DNA of 64,000 nt from Undibacterium hunanense. Lineage in GTDB: Bacteria; Pseudomonadota; Gammaproteobacteria; Burkholderiales; Burkholderiaceae_D. Positions within the stretch are counted from its first letter, which is position 1. The number at the start of each line of letters is the position of its first letter. The stretch lies in NCBI RefSeq assembly GCF_014284335.1, contig NZ_JACOGF010000003.1, forward strand, positions 248,001-312,000, in the 5' to 3' direction. The notes under the pieces were generated by a model that was not told where the DNA came from, made no database searches, and saw nothing but the letters and a program-made list of their open reading frames with translations. Position numbers and translations under genes: made by a program. This document shows positions 34,402-43,307 of this stretch, one piece after another.

Positions 34402-35553
34402 TTATTTTGTAATGGTCAGCAATTCGCGCTTGCCACCTTTATACGTATACAGCGTCAAAGTCCCATCAAGAATGTCGCCACGGTTGTCAAAGGCGATCAT
34501 CCCCGTCACACCCTTGTGTTGAATCTTGCTCAGCAAAGGAAGATATTTGGCTGGTTCAGATGAACCGGCCTTTTGCATCGCGTCCACCATGGTCATGACG
34601 CTGTCATAGGCATACGGTGCGTTCAACACCACTTCATGGCCAAAACGCTTCGCAAATGCCGCCTTGAATTTGATCAGGTCACCTTTCTTGGCTTCTTCGA
34701 CACCGCCCGCCTCTGCGCAAACTACCTTGCCTTCACCTATCGCATCGCTGGCCAGGTTGGGCAAATCAGATGAGCAAATACCATCACCACCGAAAAATTT
34801 GGCTTCAATGCCGAGCTGCTTCATCTGACGCAACATGGGGCCTCCCACCGCATCCATACCGCCAAAGAAAATCACATCCGGATTTTTGCTTTTGATAATG
34901 GTCAGGATAGCGTTGAAGTCAGTTGCCTTGTCTGTCGTATATTGACGCGTGACGATGGCATCTGGCCCGGATTTGCCGATGACACCTTTGACAAATTCAT
35001 CCGCCACCCCTTGCCCATAGGCCGACCGGTCATCAATCACTGCCACTTTTTTTGCATGGTTGATCTGCACCGCAAAACGCCCCAGGGTCCCACCCAGTTG
35101 GCCATCATTGGCGACAACCCGGAAAGCCGTGTTAAATCCCTGAAGCGTATATTTAGGATTGGTCGCAGAAGGTGATATCTGAGGTATACCAGCGGTTTGA
35201 TAAATCTTGGATGCCGGAATAGTCGTTCCTGAATTCATATGGCCAATCACACCATTCACCTTGGCATCGACCAGTTTCTGCGCCACAGTCGTTGCCTGCT
35301 TGGGATCACTGGCATCATCTTCTGACAGCAATTCAAATTTGGCTTTTTTACCACCTATGCTGAGACCCTTGGTATTCAATTCTTCTATCGCCATTCTCGC
35401 CCCTTCTTCGGTATCTTTACCCATGTGGGCAGATGGGCCGGAAAGTGGGCTGACATGGCCAATCCTGACGATCAGGTCCTGAGCCTGTGCCTGATGATAA
35501 GCAGTAAGTGTAGATAGAGTGGCGGCAGTGAGCAGACCAAATTTTACGATCAT
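34402..35553 (-). CDS. Branched-chain amino acid ABC transporter periplasmic binding protein (LivJ/LivK-like)
   Basis: The 383-residue protein has a cleavable signal peptide (LLTAATLSTLTAYHQAQA). It is a Leu/Ile/Val-binding type I periplasmic protein: IGHVSPLSGPSAHMGKDTEEGARMAIEELN, VNGVIGHMNSGTTIPAS, IPQISPSATNPKYT, VAVIDDRSAYGQG and ANDAYGYD-like APYAYDSVM. No permease or ATPase genes are adjacent, so it is an orphan receptor. A GGAGA ribosome site precedes the ATG. A palindrome at 35743-35761, identical in its arms to one upstream of the PuuD operon, suggests common control by the neighbouring LysR protein. The ligand is unknown and may be an amino acid handled by that operon. Confidence 0.88.
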   Translation of the reverse strand: MIVKFGLLTAATLSTLTAYHQAQAQDLIVRIGHVSPLSGPSAHMGKDTEEGARMAIEELNTKGLSIGGKKAKFELLSEDDASDPKQATTVAQKLVDAKVNGVIGHMNSGTTIPASKIYQTAGIPQISPSATNPKYTLQGFNTAFRVVANDGQLGGTLGRFAVQINHAKKVAVIDDRSAYGQGVADEFVKGVIGKSGPDAIVTRQYTTDKATDFNAILTIIKSKNPDVIFFGGMDAVGGPMLRQMKQLGIEAKFFGGDGICSSDLPNLASDAIGEGKVVCAEAGGVEEAKKGDLIKFKAAFAKRFGHEVVLNAPYAYDSVMTMVDAMQKAGSSEPAKYLPLLSKIQHKGVTGMIAFDNRGDILDGTLTLYTYKGGKRELLTITK

Positions 35554-35884
35554 AATTTTCTCCAGAATGCGACAAAAAATTCACCCGCCATAACGGGTGC
35601 CAAACGGACGATGCACACAATTTTTGATAACAGCCCCGGCTTTCAACAGTTCGGCATCACATATTGTTCAGGCATCGCATTTACCGTAAGCGCATCTTGG
35701 TATGATCACTGCGTAATCACAAACCAGAATTTCTATAGAAAGGCATTAGTATTACTAATGCCAATGGAACTCGCAGGCAAATACCCCTTCGTCAGGTGAC
35801 GACAGGGTATAAACAAGGATAAATAGATGCAGGCGATTGCTTTATTTTTACAACAATCCATGTAATTCTGATGTATCACAGGGA
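35554..35884. other. Intergenic region between LivJ-type and LysR genes
   Basis: 331 bases hold no gene. A CACCCG/CGGGTG hairpin at 35582-35599 lies in the likely 5' leader of the binding-protein mRNA. The palindrome at 35743-35761 is described separately. The bases close to the LysR stop show nothing recognisable. Confidence 0.5.
35743..35761. promoter_or_regulatory. Palindrome GCATTAG-N5-CTAATGC (LysR-box-like), upstream of the LivJ-type gene
   Basis: Perfect 7-bp arms (10 bp if the flanking and inner bases are included) lie about 190 bp upstream of the LivJ-type start codon. The same arms and spacing occur at 36920-36938. ATTAG-N5-CTAAT fits the T-N11-A symmetric pattern of LysR-type regulator sites. 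Confidence 0.6.
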
Positions 35885-36868
35885 CTAAGCCAGGCTGACC
35901 AGGAAGCTTTCCCGCTCCAGTTCAAACTTGCCGCACTCAGCAACTATCCATTCCTTGAAGAACTTCACCGATTCGCGATTCGACGTGCCATGGTTAAAAA
36001 CCAGGAAATACTGAGCACTTGACCTGACGGCCTGCAATATCACAGGCACCAGCTGTTTGCGCTGCAATTCATCCATGATCAGCGACACACGTGCCATAGC
36101 TATTCCCTGCCCCTGCAAGGCAGCATTGATCGCCAATTGCGACAGATTGAACTGATTGCCGTGCCGGACCGTGCCTTCCAGTTCTTCATTGCCATCTGGC
36201 GCATAGCTGCGCAGCCAGGCGGCCCATTCATCAAATGCCGGTGCGCCCTCCCACGGCGAATCATCATGCAGCAACTTGTGCTTTAGAAAATCAGCCGGTT
36301 CCAGCACAGTCGACTGCTGTTGCAGGTAATCGGGGCTGGCCACCGGCATCAGATATTCATGCATCAGAGCAGTCACCTGCTGATCGCTATCGTCTGGCAG
36401 TTGTCCATACATCACCAGTACGTCTATCGCCTCTTCATTCATCAACGCAGCACTCATGCCAAACAGCTCCCCACGCAGGCGGATCTCGATATCCGGATAC
36501 AAGCGGCTAAAACTGTTCAGGCGCGGCATCAGCCACATCATGGAAAATGAGGGAGAAGCACGAATCAGCAGGGTTTTATTGGGACCGGCGGGCTGAATGG
36601 CATGCAATTCCGTCTCAAGATCACGCAACACCTTGCGCACGACGCGATACAGGCGCTCACCTTCAGGCGTAATCGCCAGTCCACGCGGCAGACGCTTGAA
36701 CAAGGCAACGCCAACCTGCTCTTCCAATCCTTTTATCTGCTGGCTGACTGCCCCCTGGGTCACATGCAATTCCTCAGCAGCACGGGTAAAACTGCGATGG
36801 CGGGCAGCAGCATCGAAATACTTCATCGCATGCATGACCAGGGGTGTCAGTAATTGGCGTTGCGACAT
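35885..36868 (-). CDS. LysR family transcriptional regulator (GcvA-like)
   Basis: The 327-residue protein has an N-terminal winged helix at about residues 10-70 (MKYFDAAARHRSFTRAAEELHVTQGAVSQQIKGLEEQVGVALF). The effector domain contains the GcvA-type signatures PSFSMMWLMPRLNSF and the run-in to LHDDSPWEG. It is divergent from the PuuD-DadA-cyclodeaminase operon (147 bp between starts), and its gene is flanked on both sides by the same palindrome. The simplest model is that it controls both that operon and the binding protein in response to an amino acid or polyamine-derived ligand. Confidence 0.9.
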   Translation of the reverse strand: MSQRQLLTPLVMHAMKYFDAAARHRSFTRAAEELHVTQGAVSQQIKGLEEQVGVALFKRLPRGLAITPEGERLYRVVRKVLRDLETELHAIQPAGPNKTLLIRASPSFSMMWLMPRLNSFSRLYPDIEIRLRGELFGMSAALMNEEAIDVLVMYGQLPDDSDQQVTALMHEYLMPVASPDYLQQQSTVLEPADFLKHKLLHDDSPWEGAPAFDEWAAWLRSYAPDGNEELEGTVRHGNQFNLSQLAINAALQGQGIAMARVSLIMDELQRKQLVPVILQAVRSSAQYFLVFNHGTSNRESVKFFKEWIVAECGKFELERESFLVSLA

Positions 36869-36919
36869 GGCGGCCCAACAGTGAGAGAAAGGAGCAGAAA
36901 TTATATATCAGCATCCTAC

Positions 36920-36938
36920 GCATTAGCCCAACTAATGC
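36920..36938. promoter_or_regulatory. Palindrome GCATTAG-N5-CTAATGC in the LysR/PuuD intergenic region
   Basis: This second copy has arms identical to those of 35743-35761 and lies between the divergent LysR and PuuD genes. The position is classical for an autoregulating LysR-type protein. Confidence 0.65.
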
Positions 36939-37015
36939 CAACAATAGGAATTCTGGTTTGCCTGCCAGACGCTTTTGGAAAAGAATACCGTCAGGATAAA
37001 AACGGAAGACAAGCC

Positions 37016-37771
37016 ATGCGCAAACCCTTGATCGGTATCTCGCCAGACCGTAGTGACGAAGCAAACAACATAGAATCGCATTTCTTTTTGCGTAGAAATT
37101 ACTGTAGCGCCGTTGCCGCTGGTGGTGCCATCCCCTTGATATTGCCGTATCAGATGGAATTGGTTGAACATTACCTGGACAGGCTGGATGCCATTGTCCT
37201 TAGCGGCGGCATGTTTGATATTGATCCCCTCTGGTATGGCGCAAGGCCTGCACATAACAGCCAAATGTGTCTGAAGCCCGACCGTACCCAGTTCGAACAT
37301 GCGCTGCTGCGCGGTGCACTGAAAAGAAATATCCCTATACTGGGCATATGCGGCGGCATGCAACTGATTGCCGTAGAAATGGGCGCCCGATTGTTTCAGC
37401 ATCTGCCATCTGATATGCCGAGCCAGATCGAACACAAACAAACGGCAACATGCGATATCGCTACCCATCGTATCAAACTCGCAAAAGACAGTCGCCTGCA
37501 ACAAATACTGGGGCTGGACGAATTGCAGGTCAACAGCCTGCACCATCAGGCTGTGATAGAGGGAAACCAGCGCTTGTTAGTCAGCGCCAGTGCTGATGAC
37601 GGTGTCGTCGAAGCCATTGAAATCATTGGTCACCGGTTCTGCATAGGTGTGCAATGGCATCCCGAATACCAGGCTCACGCTTCTGAACACAAGCTGTTTT
37701 CGGCTCTGGCAGCGGCAGCCATTGAATTCAGAATCATGTCCGGCATCTTGCCAGGCCAGGGCTCGCTATGA
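37016..37771 (+). CDS. puuD: Gamma-glutamyl-gamma-aminobutyrate hydrolase family protein (class I glutamine amidotransferase-like, PuuD-type)
   Basis: The product has 251 residues from the ATG at 37016, chosen because GGAAG precedes it and the upstream in-frame extension is not protein-like. The catalytic cysteine is C112 in ILGICGGMQLI. The His and Glu partners are in IGVQWHPEY near the C-terminus. IVLSGGMFDIDPLWYG and VNSLHHQAV are typical of peptidase C26. The family hydrolyses gamma-glutamyl amides such as gamma-glutamyl-GABA in polyamine breakdown. It overlaps the next gene by 4 bases (ATGA). The actual substrate here may differ, given the D-amino acid dehydrogenase and cyclodeaminase partners. 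Confidence 0.85.
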   Translation: MRKPLIGISPDRSDEANNIESHFFLRRNYCSAVAAGGAIPLILPYQMELVEHYLDRLDAIVLSGGMFDIDPLWYGARPAHNSQMCLKPDRTQFEHALLRGALKRNIPILGICGGMQLIAVEMGARLFQHLPSDMPSQIEHKQTATCDIATHRIKLAKDSRLQQILGLDELQVNSLHHQAVIEGNQRLLVSASADDGVVEAIEIIGHRFCIGVQWHPEYQAHASEHKLFSALAAAAIEFRIMSGILPGQGSL

Positions 37772-39051
37772 GAATCTGCATCATCGGTGCTGGCGTCATT
37801 GGCCTGACCAGCGCCCATGCGCTTGCCAGGCGCGGTCACGAAATTATCGTGGTCGATGCATATGAGCAGGCTGGCCAGGGTGCCAGCAAAGCGAATGGTG
37901 CCCAGCTAAGCTATTCCTACGTTGCACCACTGGCAGACGCTACGGTATGGAAAAGCCTGCCTGCTTACCTGCTGGATCCACAATCACCTTTACGCTGGCA
38001 ACCACAATGGGACATCCGGCAATGGCAATGGGTAGTCCGGTTTCTGCACGCCTGCACCACGCACAGATCAAGACAAAGCAGCATCGAACTGTTGCGCCTG
38101 GCATTTTTCAGCCGCGATTGCCTGACCCAGCTGCAAAATGAACTGGCATTGGATTTTGATCTTCGTACAGCCGGGAAACTGGTCATGCTATCTTCTGCCA
38201 AAGCAGTAGACGTGGCCTCCAGACAACTCGATTTTCAGCGTCGCTACGGTTGCGTACAAGAGATGTTAAGTCCAGCGGATTGTTTAAAGGTAGAACCATC
38301 ACTGGCTTTGTCGGGCAGAGACTGGTTTGGCGGCGTCTATACGTCATCAGAACAGGTCGGCGATTGCGGCGTATTTTGTACACAATTGAGCAAGCATCTC
38401 GCGCAAGCAGGTAATAAAGTCGAATTTGCTTTCAATACCAGCATTACCTCAGCCATCGTCGCTGGTGGAAAAATCATGGCACTGCAATCCACCGCCGGCG
38501 ACATCGTGGCCGACGCCTACGTACTGGCAAATGGTGTCGGCAGCGTCGCCACAGCGGCATCAATGGGAATCGAGCTACCGATCTACCCATTGAAAGGCTA
38601 TAGCCTGACTTATGAAGCCAGTGACGATAAGCAGCTCCCCAGCGTGAGTGTCACTGATCTGAGCAAAAAAATCGTCTACGCACGCATAGGCAAGTATCTG
38701 CGGGTGGCTGGAAAAGTGGAAATGACAGGCAATGACCTGTCGCTAAAACCGCAACGCTGGGCCGGCATCGCAAATGAAGCACAGCAACTATTCCCGGCCC
38801 TGCGTCAGCAACAAGGCCGGACGTCTCCCTGGACCGGCCTAAGGCCAGCCACCCCAACCGGCATACCCATCATCGGGCGCAGCAAGCTGAAAAACCTGTA
38901 CCTCAATACCGGCCATGGCGCTTTGGGCTGGACCCTGGCCTGCGGTAGCGCAGAAAAACTGGCAAGTGAACTATGTAACGAACCCATTCCCGCTGCGCTA
39001 CAGACATCGCAAACCCATCAAATCAAACCACACGAAAACCCACATGGATAA
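37768..39051 (+). CDS. D-amino acid dehydrogenase-like FAD oxidoreductase (DadA type)
   Basis: The 427-residue DAO-family flavoprotein has the N-terminal nucleotide-binding motif ICIIGAGVIGLTSAHALARRGHEIIVVDAYEQ. DadA-like features follow: ASKANGAQLSYSYVAPLAD, LPIYPLKGYSLTYE and the C-terminal GLRPATPTGIPIIGRSKLKNLYLNTGHGALGW. It oxidises D-amino acids to keto acids with electrons passed to the respiratory chain. It is coupled to the PuuD-type gene by an ATGA overlap and overlaps the next start by 8 bases. Confidence 0.9.
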   Translation: MRICIIGAGVIGLTSAHALARRGHEIIVVDAYEQAGQGASKANGAQLSYSYVAPLADATVWKSLPAYLLDPQSPLRWQPQWDIRQWQWVVRFLHACTTHRSRQSSIELLRLAFFSRDCLTQLQNELALDFDLRTAGKLVMLSSAKAVDVASRQLDFQRRYGCVQEMLSPADCLKVEPSLALSGRDWFGGVYTSSEQVGDCGVFCTQLSKHLAQAGNKVEFAFNTSITSAIVAGGKIMALQSTAGDIVADAYVLANGVGSVATAASMGIELPIYPLKGYSLTYEASDDKQLPSVSVTDLSKKIVYARIGKYLRVAGKVEMTGNDLSLKPQRWAGIANEAQQLFPALRQQQGRTSPWTGLRPATPTGIPIIGRSKLKNLYLNTGHGALGWTLACGSAEKLASELCNEPIPAALQTSQTHQIKPHENPHG

Positions 39052-40021
39052 CTGCATGGAAAATAGCATAGAAAACAGCAATAGCCGCCGCATTGAGCAC
39101 ATCATCACCAACGCACAAATCGCTGACCTGCTAACGATAGAAGATGCCATACAGGTCATGCGCAAGGCATTTCCCGGCTTTAGCCAACAAGGCAGCAACC
39201 AGGAAAGAGTGCGCATAGACTGTGGCAGCACCAAGCTCAGCATGATGGGTGCCATCATGCCCGGACTGAATGCAGCAGGTGCCAAAGTCTATACCACTGT
39301 CAATGGCAAATTCACGTTCGCGATCGTGCTTTTTTCTGCCACAGATGGTACCTTGCTGGCCGTTATGGAAGGCGAAGCCATGACGGAATACCGTACCGCA
39401 GCCGTCACTGCACTGGCTGCAGATGCCATGGCGCGAAAAAATGCCACCACCCTCGCCATCTTTGGCACCGGGGTACAGGCACGTGCCCATGTGCCAGCCC
39501 TGATGGCAGTACGCGACTTTTCCGAAATATTGGTGTCAGGCATCGCCCAGCCCGAACAATTTGCGCATGAACTGTCCATACGCTACCAACGTCCTTGCCG
39601 TGCAGTCAGTGCAGATGAAGCAGCAGCCAGCGCTGACGTGCTGATCACTGCAACCAGGGCAAGCACGCCACTGTTCGACGGTAACTTGCTGAAACCTGGC
39701 ACTTTTGTTGCCGCGATAGGTTCCAGCAAGCCAGACAGTAGGGAAATCGATGATACCGTCATCAGGCGCGCTGCCCGGATTGTCGTGGAATCGATACCCC
39801 AGACAAAAAAGGAAGCCGGTGATTTAATCCTGTGCAATCCGGCTTATCTTGACTGGAACAAGCTCAGCGAACTGGCTGATGTTCTGGCAGCGGCAGCACC
39901 CATCAGGCAAGACGATAGCCAGATCATCTTATACAAGGCAGTTGGCATAGGCATGGAAGATGTTGCCATGGCGGAATTTGTGTACAGGCGGCTCAAACAG
40001 AAAGTGGGGTCCGGCGCTTAA
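39044..40021 (+). CDS. Ornithine cyclodeaminase/mu-crystallin family protein
   Basis: The product has 325 residues from the ATG at 39044; a second ATG at 39056 is possible, and neither has a strong ribosome site. The NAD-binding motif is LAIFGTGVQARAHVPAL. Other family features are AKVYTTVNGKF, MEGEAMTEYRTAAVTALAADAMAR, FVAAIGSSKPDSREID and YKAVGIGMEDVAMAEFVY. Members include ornithine cyclodeaminase, alanine dehydrogenase and delta-pyrroline carboxylate reductase. Together with PuuD- and DadA-type enzymes it suggests breakdown of a D- or gamma-glutamyl amino acid. It is the last gene of the operon. Confidence 0.88.
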   Translation: MDNCMENSIENSNSRRIEHIITNAQIADLLTIEDAIQVMRKAFPGFSQQGSNQERVRIDCGSTKLSMMGAIMPGLNAAGAKVYTTVNGKFTFAIVLFSATDGTLLAVMEGEAMTEYRTAAVTALAADAMARKNATTLAIFGTGVQARAHVPALMAVRDFSEILVSGIAQPEQFAHELSIRYQRPCRAVSADEAAASADVLITATRASTPLFDGNLLKPGTFVAAIGSSKPDSREIDDTVIRRAARIVVESIPQTKKEAGDLILCNPAYLDWNKLSELADVLAAAAPIRQDDSQIILYKAVGIGMEDVAMAEFVYRRLKQKVGSGA

Positions 40022-40230
40022 GTCCAGCATCTAATAATGAGCCAATTTGGTGCAAATTTTTCATTTCTTACCGTTTGGAGGTCAAATCTGACAAGTTCAG
40101 GAGTACATATTGAAAAAATTCTTACCTATCGCAACTTGCCACAATGAACAGATCAAACTAAGATTGGGAGTTGGCGATTTCGCCTGCTATAGTTTCGCTT
40201 GCTATATTTTGCATTAATCGAATTCTCTCA

Positions 40231-40929
40231 ATGAAAAAAAATCCTGCTCCTCAAGAAGCGAATATTACCGAACCACGTCTGTACAAGGTGGTATCAAGCC
40301 GGATTCAAGAACTTATCCGCGAAGAAAACATAGGTGCAGGAGAACGGCTACCACCTGAGCGTGAACTGGCCAGCAAACTGAGCGTCAGCCGGACCTCACT
40401 GAGAGAAGGCCTGATCGCACTGGAGTTGGGTGGCATAGTCGAAGTCAGAGGTGGCTCCGGCGTCTATGTATGTGAACAGACCAGTCAGGAAGTCCCGGCG
40501 GAACCCGTTGGCCCTGGTCCATTTGAAGTCCTGTCCGCACGTCGTCTGATCGAATCAGAAATTGCCGCGATCGCCGCCAAAATGGCAACGGATTCGGCAA
40601 TTGATGCCATTTTGCGTACCGTCGTCGAAATGGAAAACAACCACGACAATCGTAATAGCAATGAAATGGCTGATCGCAATTTCCATCTGGCCATTGCCCG
40701 CGCTACCGGCAATAGCGCCCTGGAAGGCGTAGTTGAATATCTGTGGAATCAGCGTGGCACCTTATGGCACAAGCTGAAAGAACATTTCCAGACCGAAGAA
40801 TTGCGCAAGCAAACCCTGATAGACCACCGCAATATCCTGGAAGCCATCGCTTCCCACAATGCCGTTGCCGCACGCCAGGCCATGCGCGCCCACCTTGACA
40901 GGGTCACGCGTACGTTCTCACGCGGTTAA
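40231..40929 (+). CDS. GntR/FadR family transcriptional regulator (FCD domain)
   Basis: The product has 232 residues from the ATG at 40231; an in-frame start 20 codons earlier gives a hydrophobic extension unlike the family. The GntR winged helix at about residues 12-75 contains RLYKVVSSRIQELIREE, GERLPPERELASKLSVSRTSLREGLIALEL and GGIVEVRGGSGVYV. The FCD ligand domain (VLSARRLIESEIAAIAAK, DRNFHLAIARATGN, HRNILEAIASHNAVAARQAMRAHL) holds the metal-binding Asp/His set. FadR-type regulators of sugar acids bind TTGGTC-type boxes like those of the pectin island about 6-18 kb away, and a broken paralogue lies at 46533. It precedes the sulfatase gene. Confidence 0.88.
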   Translation: MKKNPAPQEANITEPRLYKVVSSRIQELIREENIGAGERLPPERELASKLSVSRTSLREGLIALELGGIVEVRGGSGVYVCEQTSQEVPAEPVGPGPFEVLSARRLIESEIAAIAAKMATDSAIDAILRTVVEMENNHDNRNSNEMADRNFHLAIARATGNSALEGVVEYLWNQRGTLWHKLKEHFQTEELRKQTLIDHRNILEAIASHNAVAARQAMRAHLDRVTRTFSRG

Positions 40930-40953
40930 GCAAGCTCCATAAAGCTCCATCAT

Positions 40954-40979
40954 CCCTGACAGCACATCAACTGTCAGGG
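40954..40979 (+). terminator. Hairpin after the GntR gene
   Basis: A perfect 9-bp stem (CCCTGACAG / CTGTCAGGG) with an 8-base loop lies 25 bases after the GntR stop. No T-tract follows, so termination strength is uncertain. Confidence 0.55.
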
Positions 40980-41198
40980 GGCATAGCCTCAATTTGGTCA
41001 CACTTCGACCACAAATCCACACTCCGCGCATAGACGCACACACACTCCCTTCCGCTCGCTACAAAAATGATGATGCAACATCATTTTAATCTTTGCTTTT
41101 TTGGCAAGCACGGTTAAGATTATCAATAAGATAATTCGTCATAGCAAAGACGCGGCCAAAGACTCCACTCCCCAGCCAGCAACCAGCGAAAGGTCAAC

Positions 41199-43172
41199 AT
41201 GAGTACCGAACAGCAATCCGCCAGGCCGAATATCCTCTTCATCATGGTTGACCAGATGCGTTATCCGCCACACTATCCGGCAGATCCGCTCAATCCGCTG
41301 TATCAGATTTTGCGCTTTGAAGAAGCTGATCTGACGGGCAACCCGTATGCAGAACTGTTTCCTGGCTTCGTCAAACTGCGTGAAAATGGTGTATCACTAC
41401 AAAACCATACCTGTTCCAGCATTGCCTGCGTACCAGGCCGTGCCACCATCATGACGGGGCAATACAGTGCACATAGTGGCGTAACCCAGACCGAAGGCAT
41501 GTTCAAGGTGGATAGCGATCCGGCCTTTCCCTGGCTGCCACAAGATGGTGTACCCACCATGGGTGACTGGTTCCGCGCAGCGGGTTATGAAACGCATTAT
41601 TTTGGACGCTGGGATTTATCGAATCCACCGACCGGCAGTCTGGAAAACTGGGGGTTTAGTGACTGGGAATACTCAACCCCATCCGATCAGCACTTTGGCA
41701 CACCCAACCTGGGTGTGTATCGGGATAAAAGCTATACCGACCTGGTCACTACCTTCCTGCGTCGCAAGGGCCTGGGGGTAGAAGCGAATATGATCAACAG
41801 CAACAATCCCACCAATGCCAGCTTCAAGCTGCGCCCCTGGCTGGCAGTGGCGTCCTTTGTCAATCCGCATGATATCGGTGCTTATCCTTTTCCCTGGCAA
41901 CCGGCTGTAGAGACACCACCAACACCATCTACGCCACCTGCCCTGGGCGATATCATCACGCCTATCTCCCCTTACGGTGCGCCTGTAACGGGTACGATGA
42001 GTCAGCCACCGACATATGGCAAAGCCCCGAATCAATTCAAAGCCACCTATCGTGTACCCTTGAATCCTGGCGGTTTCAAGCTGGGCGAAGTGAAACTGCC
42101 AGCCAACTGGCGCAGTGATTTATCCAGCAAGCCAGATTGCCAGTATGATTATTCCTATAAATTCCAGCTGGCGCTGACGACTTTGCGTGGCCAGTACGCC
42201 GTACTCCCTTCACCCTACCCGTTCAAGATGCAAAGTAATGCAGAAGACTGGTATCGCAACTACCTGGCGTTTTATCTGTATCTGCAATACCTGGTGAATA
42301 TTGAAGTCAGCACGATACTTGAACGCCTTTATGAGTCCGGCCTTGATCAAAACACCATCGTCGTCTTCACTTCTGATCATGGTGAATTGGCCGGTGCCCA
42401 CGGCGGTCAGATAGAAAAATGGTTTGGTGCCTACCAGGAAGCCACCCATATTCCCGCCATCATTTCTTCACCACTGGTCAATGCCGACAAAAGCATGCGC
42501 ACAGTGCAATGCCACACCACCCATGTCGACTGGGTACCCACCTTGCTGGGCCTGGCCGGTTTTGACAAGAACGACAGACAGGCACTGGCGAAGTTCATCC
42601 AGGGCCATGACGTCAAACCCCTGGCCGGTGAAGATCTGGCCCCGATTATCCGTGGCGACGCAGAGGCGACAGAACGCAAAGGCGTATTGTTTGTATCCGA
42701 CGACAATATCACCGCACCGCTGGACACCAATTACCTGCCCGACAAATACCAATGGTATGTAAATATCACCGAAAAACTGACCAGCCCCGATGGCCAACCT
42801 ACAGAAAGGCAACCACTGACTGCACCAGGCCCGGTGGTGCAACCCAACCACGTACAATCGTATTTCGAAAAACCCTGGAAACTGGTACGTTACTGGGAAC
42901 CGAAAAATCACACCAACACCCAATGGGAATTGTATAACCTCGACGTTGATGCAAATGAAAACCACAACCTGCTGCACTGGGATAAAGCCACCGGCGCACC
43001 GGTACTGCGTCCTGGAGTAATCGCCGAACTCGGCCTTAGCATTGCGCAAACCGAACACGCCCTGCACCATCTGCGCCAGGAACTCAACCACGCCCTGGTC
43101 AAGGCTGGTTATACGCCGCAAAATATGCAAGACATGGGCATCGTGGCAGATGGACAGGCGCCAACGACTTAA
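41199..43172 (+). CDS. Type I sulfatase (formylglycine-dependent)
   Basis: The 657-residue protein has the metal-binding start RPNILFIMVDQMR and the formylglycine signature C-x-P-x-R as CVPGRAT, with the modified cysteine at residue 77. TGQYSAHSGV and the second metal site TIVVFTSDHGELAGAHG follow. No signal peptide is seen, so it appears cytoplasmic and needs a sulfatase-modifying enzyme encoded elsewhere. It is longer than the roughly 450-550 residues of many sulfatases, with inserts rich in Pro/Thr (about 230-290). An AAAGG ribosome site precedes the ATG. It lies between the GntR regulator and a YeiH-type transporter on the opposite strand. The substrate is unknown. Confidence 0.9.
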   Translation: MSTEQQSARPNILFIMVDQMRYPPHYPADPLNPLYQILRFEEADLTGNPYAELFPGFVKLRENGVSLQNHTCSSIACVPGRATIMTGQYSAHSGVTQTEGMFKVDSDPAFPWLPQDGVPTMGDWFRAAGYETHYFGRWDLSNPPTGSLENWGFSDWEYSTPSDQHFGTPNLGVYRDKSYTDLVTTFLRRKGLGVEANMINSNNPTNASFKLRPWLAVASFVNPHDIGAYPFPWQPAVETPPTPSTPPALGDIITPISPYGAPVTGTMSQPPTYGKAPNQFKATYRVPLNPGGFKLGEVKLPANWRSDLSSKPDCQYDYSYKFQLALTTLRGQYAVLPSPYPFKMQSNAEDWYRNYLAFYLYLQYLVNIEVSTILERLYESGLDQNTIVVFTSDHGELAGAHGGQIEKWFGAYQEATHIPAIISSPLVNADKSMRTVQCHTTHVDWVPTLLGLAGFDKNDRQALAKFIQGHDVKPLAGEDLAPIIRGDAEATERKGVLFVSDDNITAPLDTNYLPDKYQWYVNITEKLTSPDGQPTERQPLTAPGPVVQPNHVQSYFEKPWKLVRYWEPKNHTNTQWELYNLDVDANENHNLLHWDKATGAPVLRPGVIAELGLSIAQTEHALHHLRQELNHALVKAGYTPQNMQDMGIVADGQAPTT

Positions 43173-43219
43173 GCGATTCTGACAGTGTGCTCGCAGTGTG
43201 CTTACCCGAAGAGTTAAAC

Positions 43220-43241
43220 CCCTCTCCCTTCAGGGGAGAGG
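43220..43241. repeat. CCCTCTCCC / GGGGAGAGG hairpin element
   Basis: A 9-bp inverted repeat around a 4-base loop, followed by CCGGGG, lies between the convergent sulfatase and YeiH genes. It resembles the short 'CTCTCCC...GGGAGAG' intergenic hairpins common in many proteobacterial genomes and may act as a bidirectional terminator. Confidence 0.55.
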
Positions 43242-43307
43242 CCGGGGAATAGACGGTAAGACGAAACGGTAAAACGGTATTTTGTCAATCAATCCCCGGC
43301 AAACTGC

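Noticed and set aside
40992..41014. TTTGGTC-N7-GACCACAAA inverted sequence upstream of the sulfatase
   Set aside because: It resembles the GntR boxes, but the spacing (N7) differs from the N5 of the pectin arrays and the second arm has an extra base; too weak to call as an operator.
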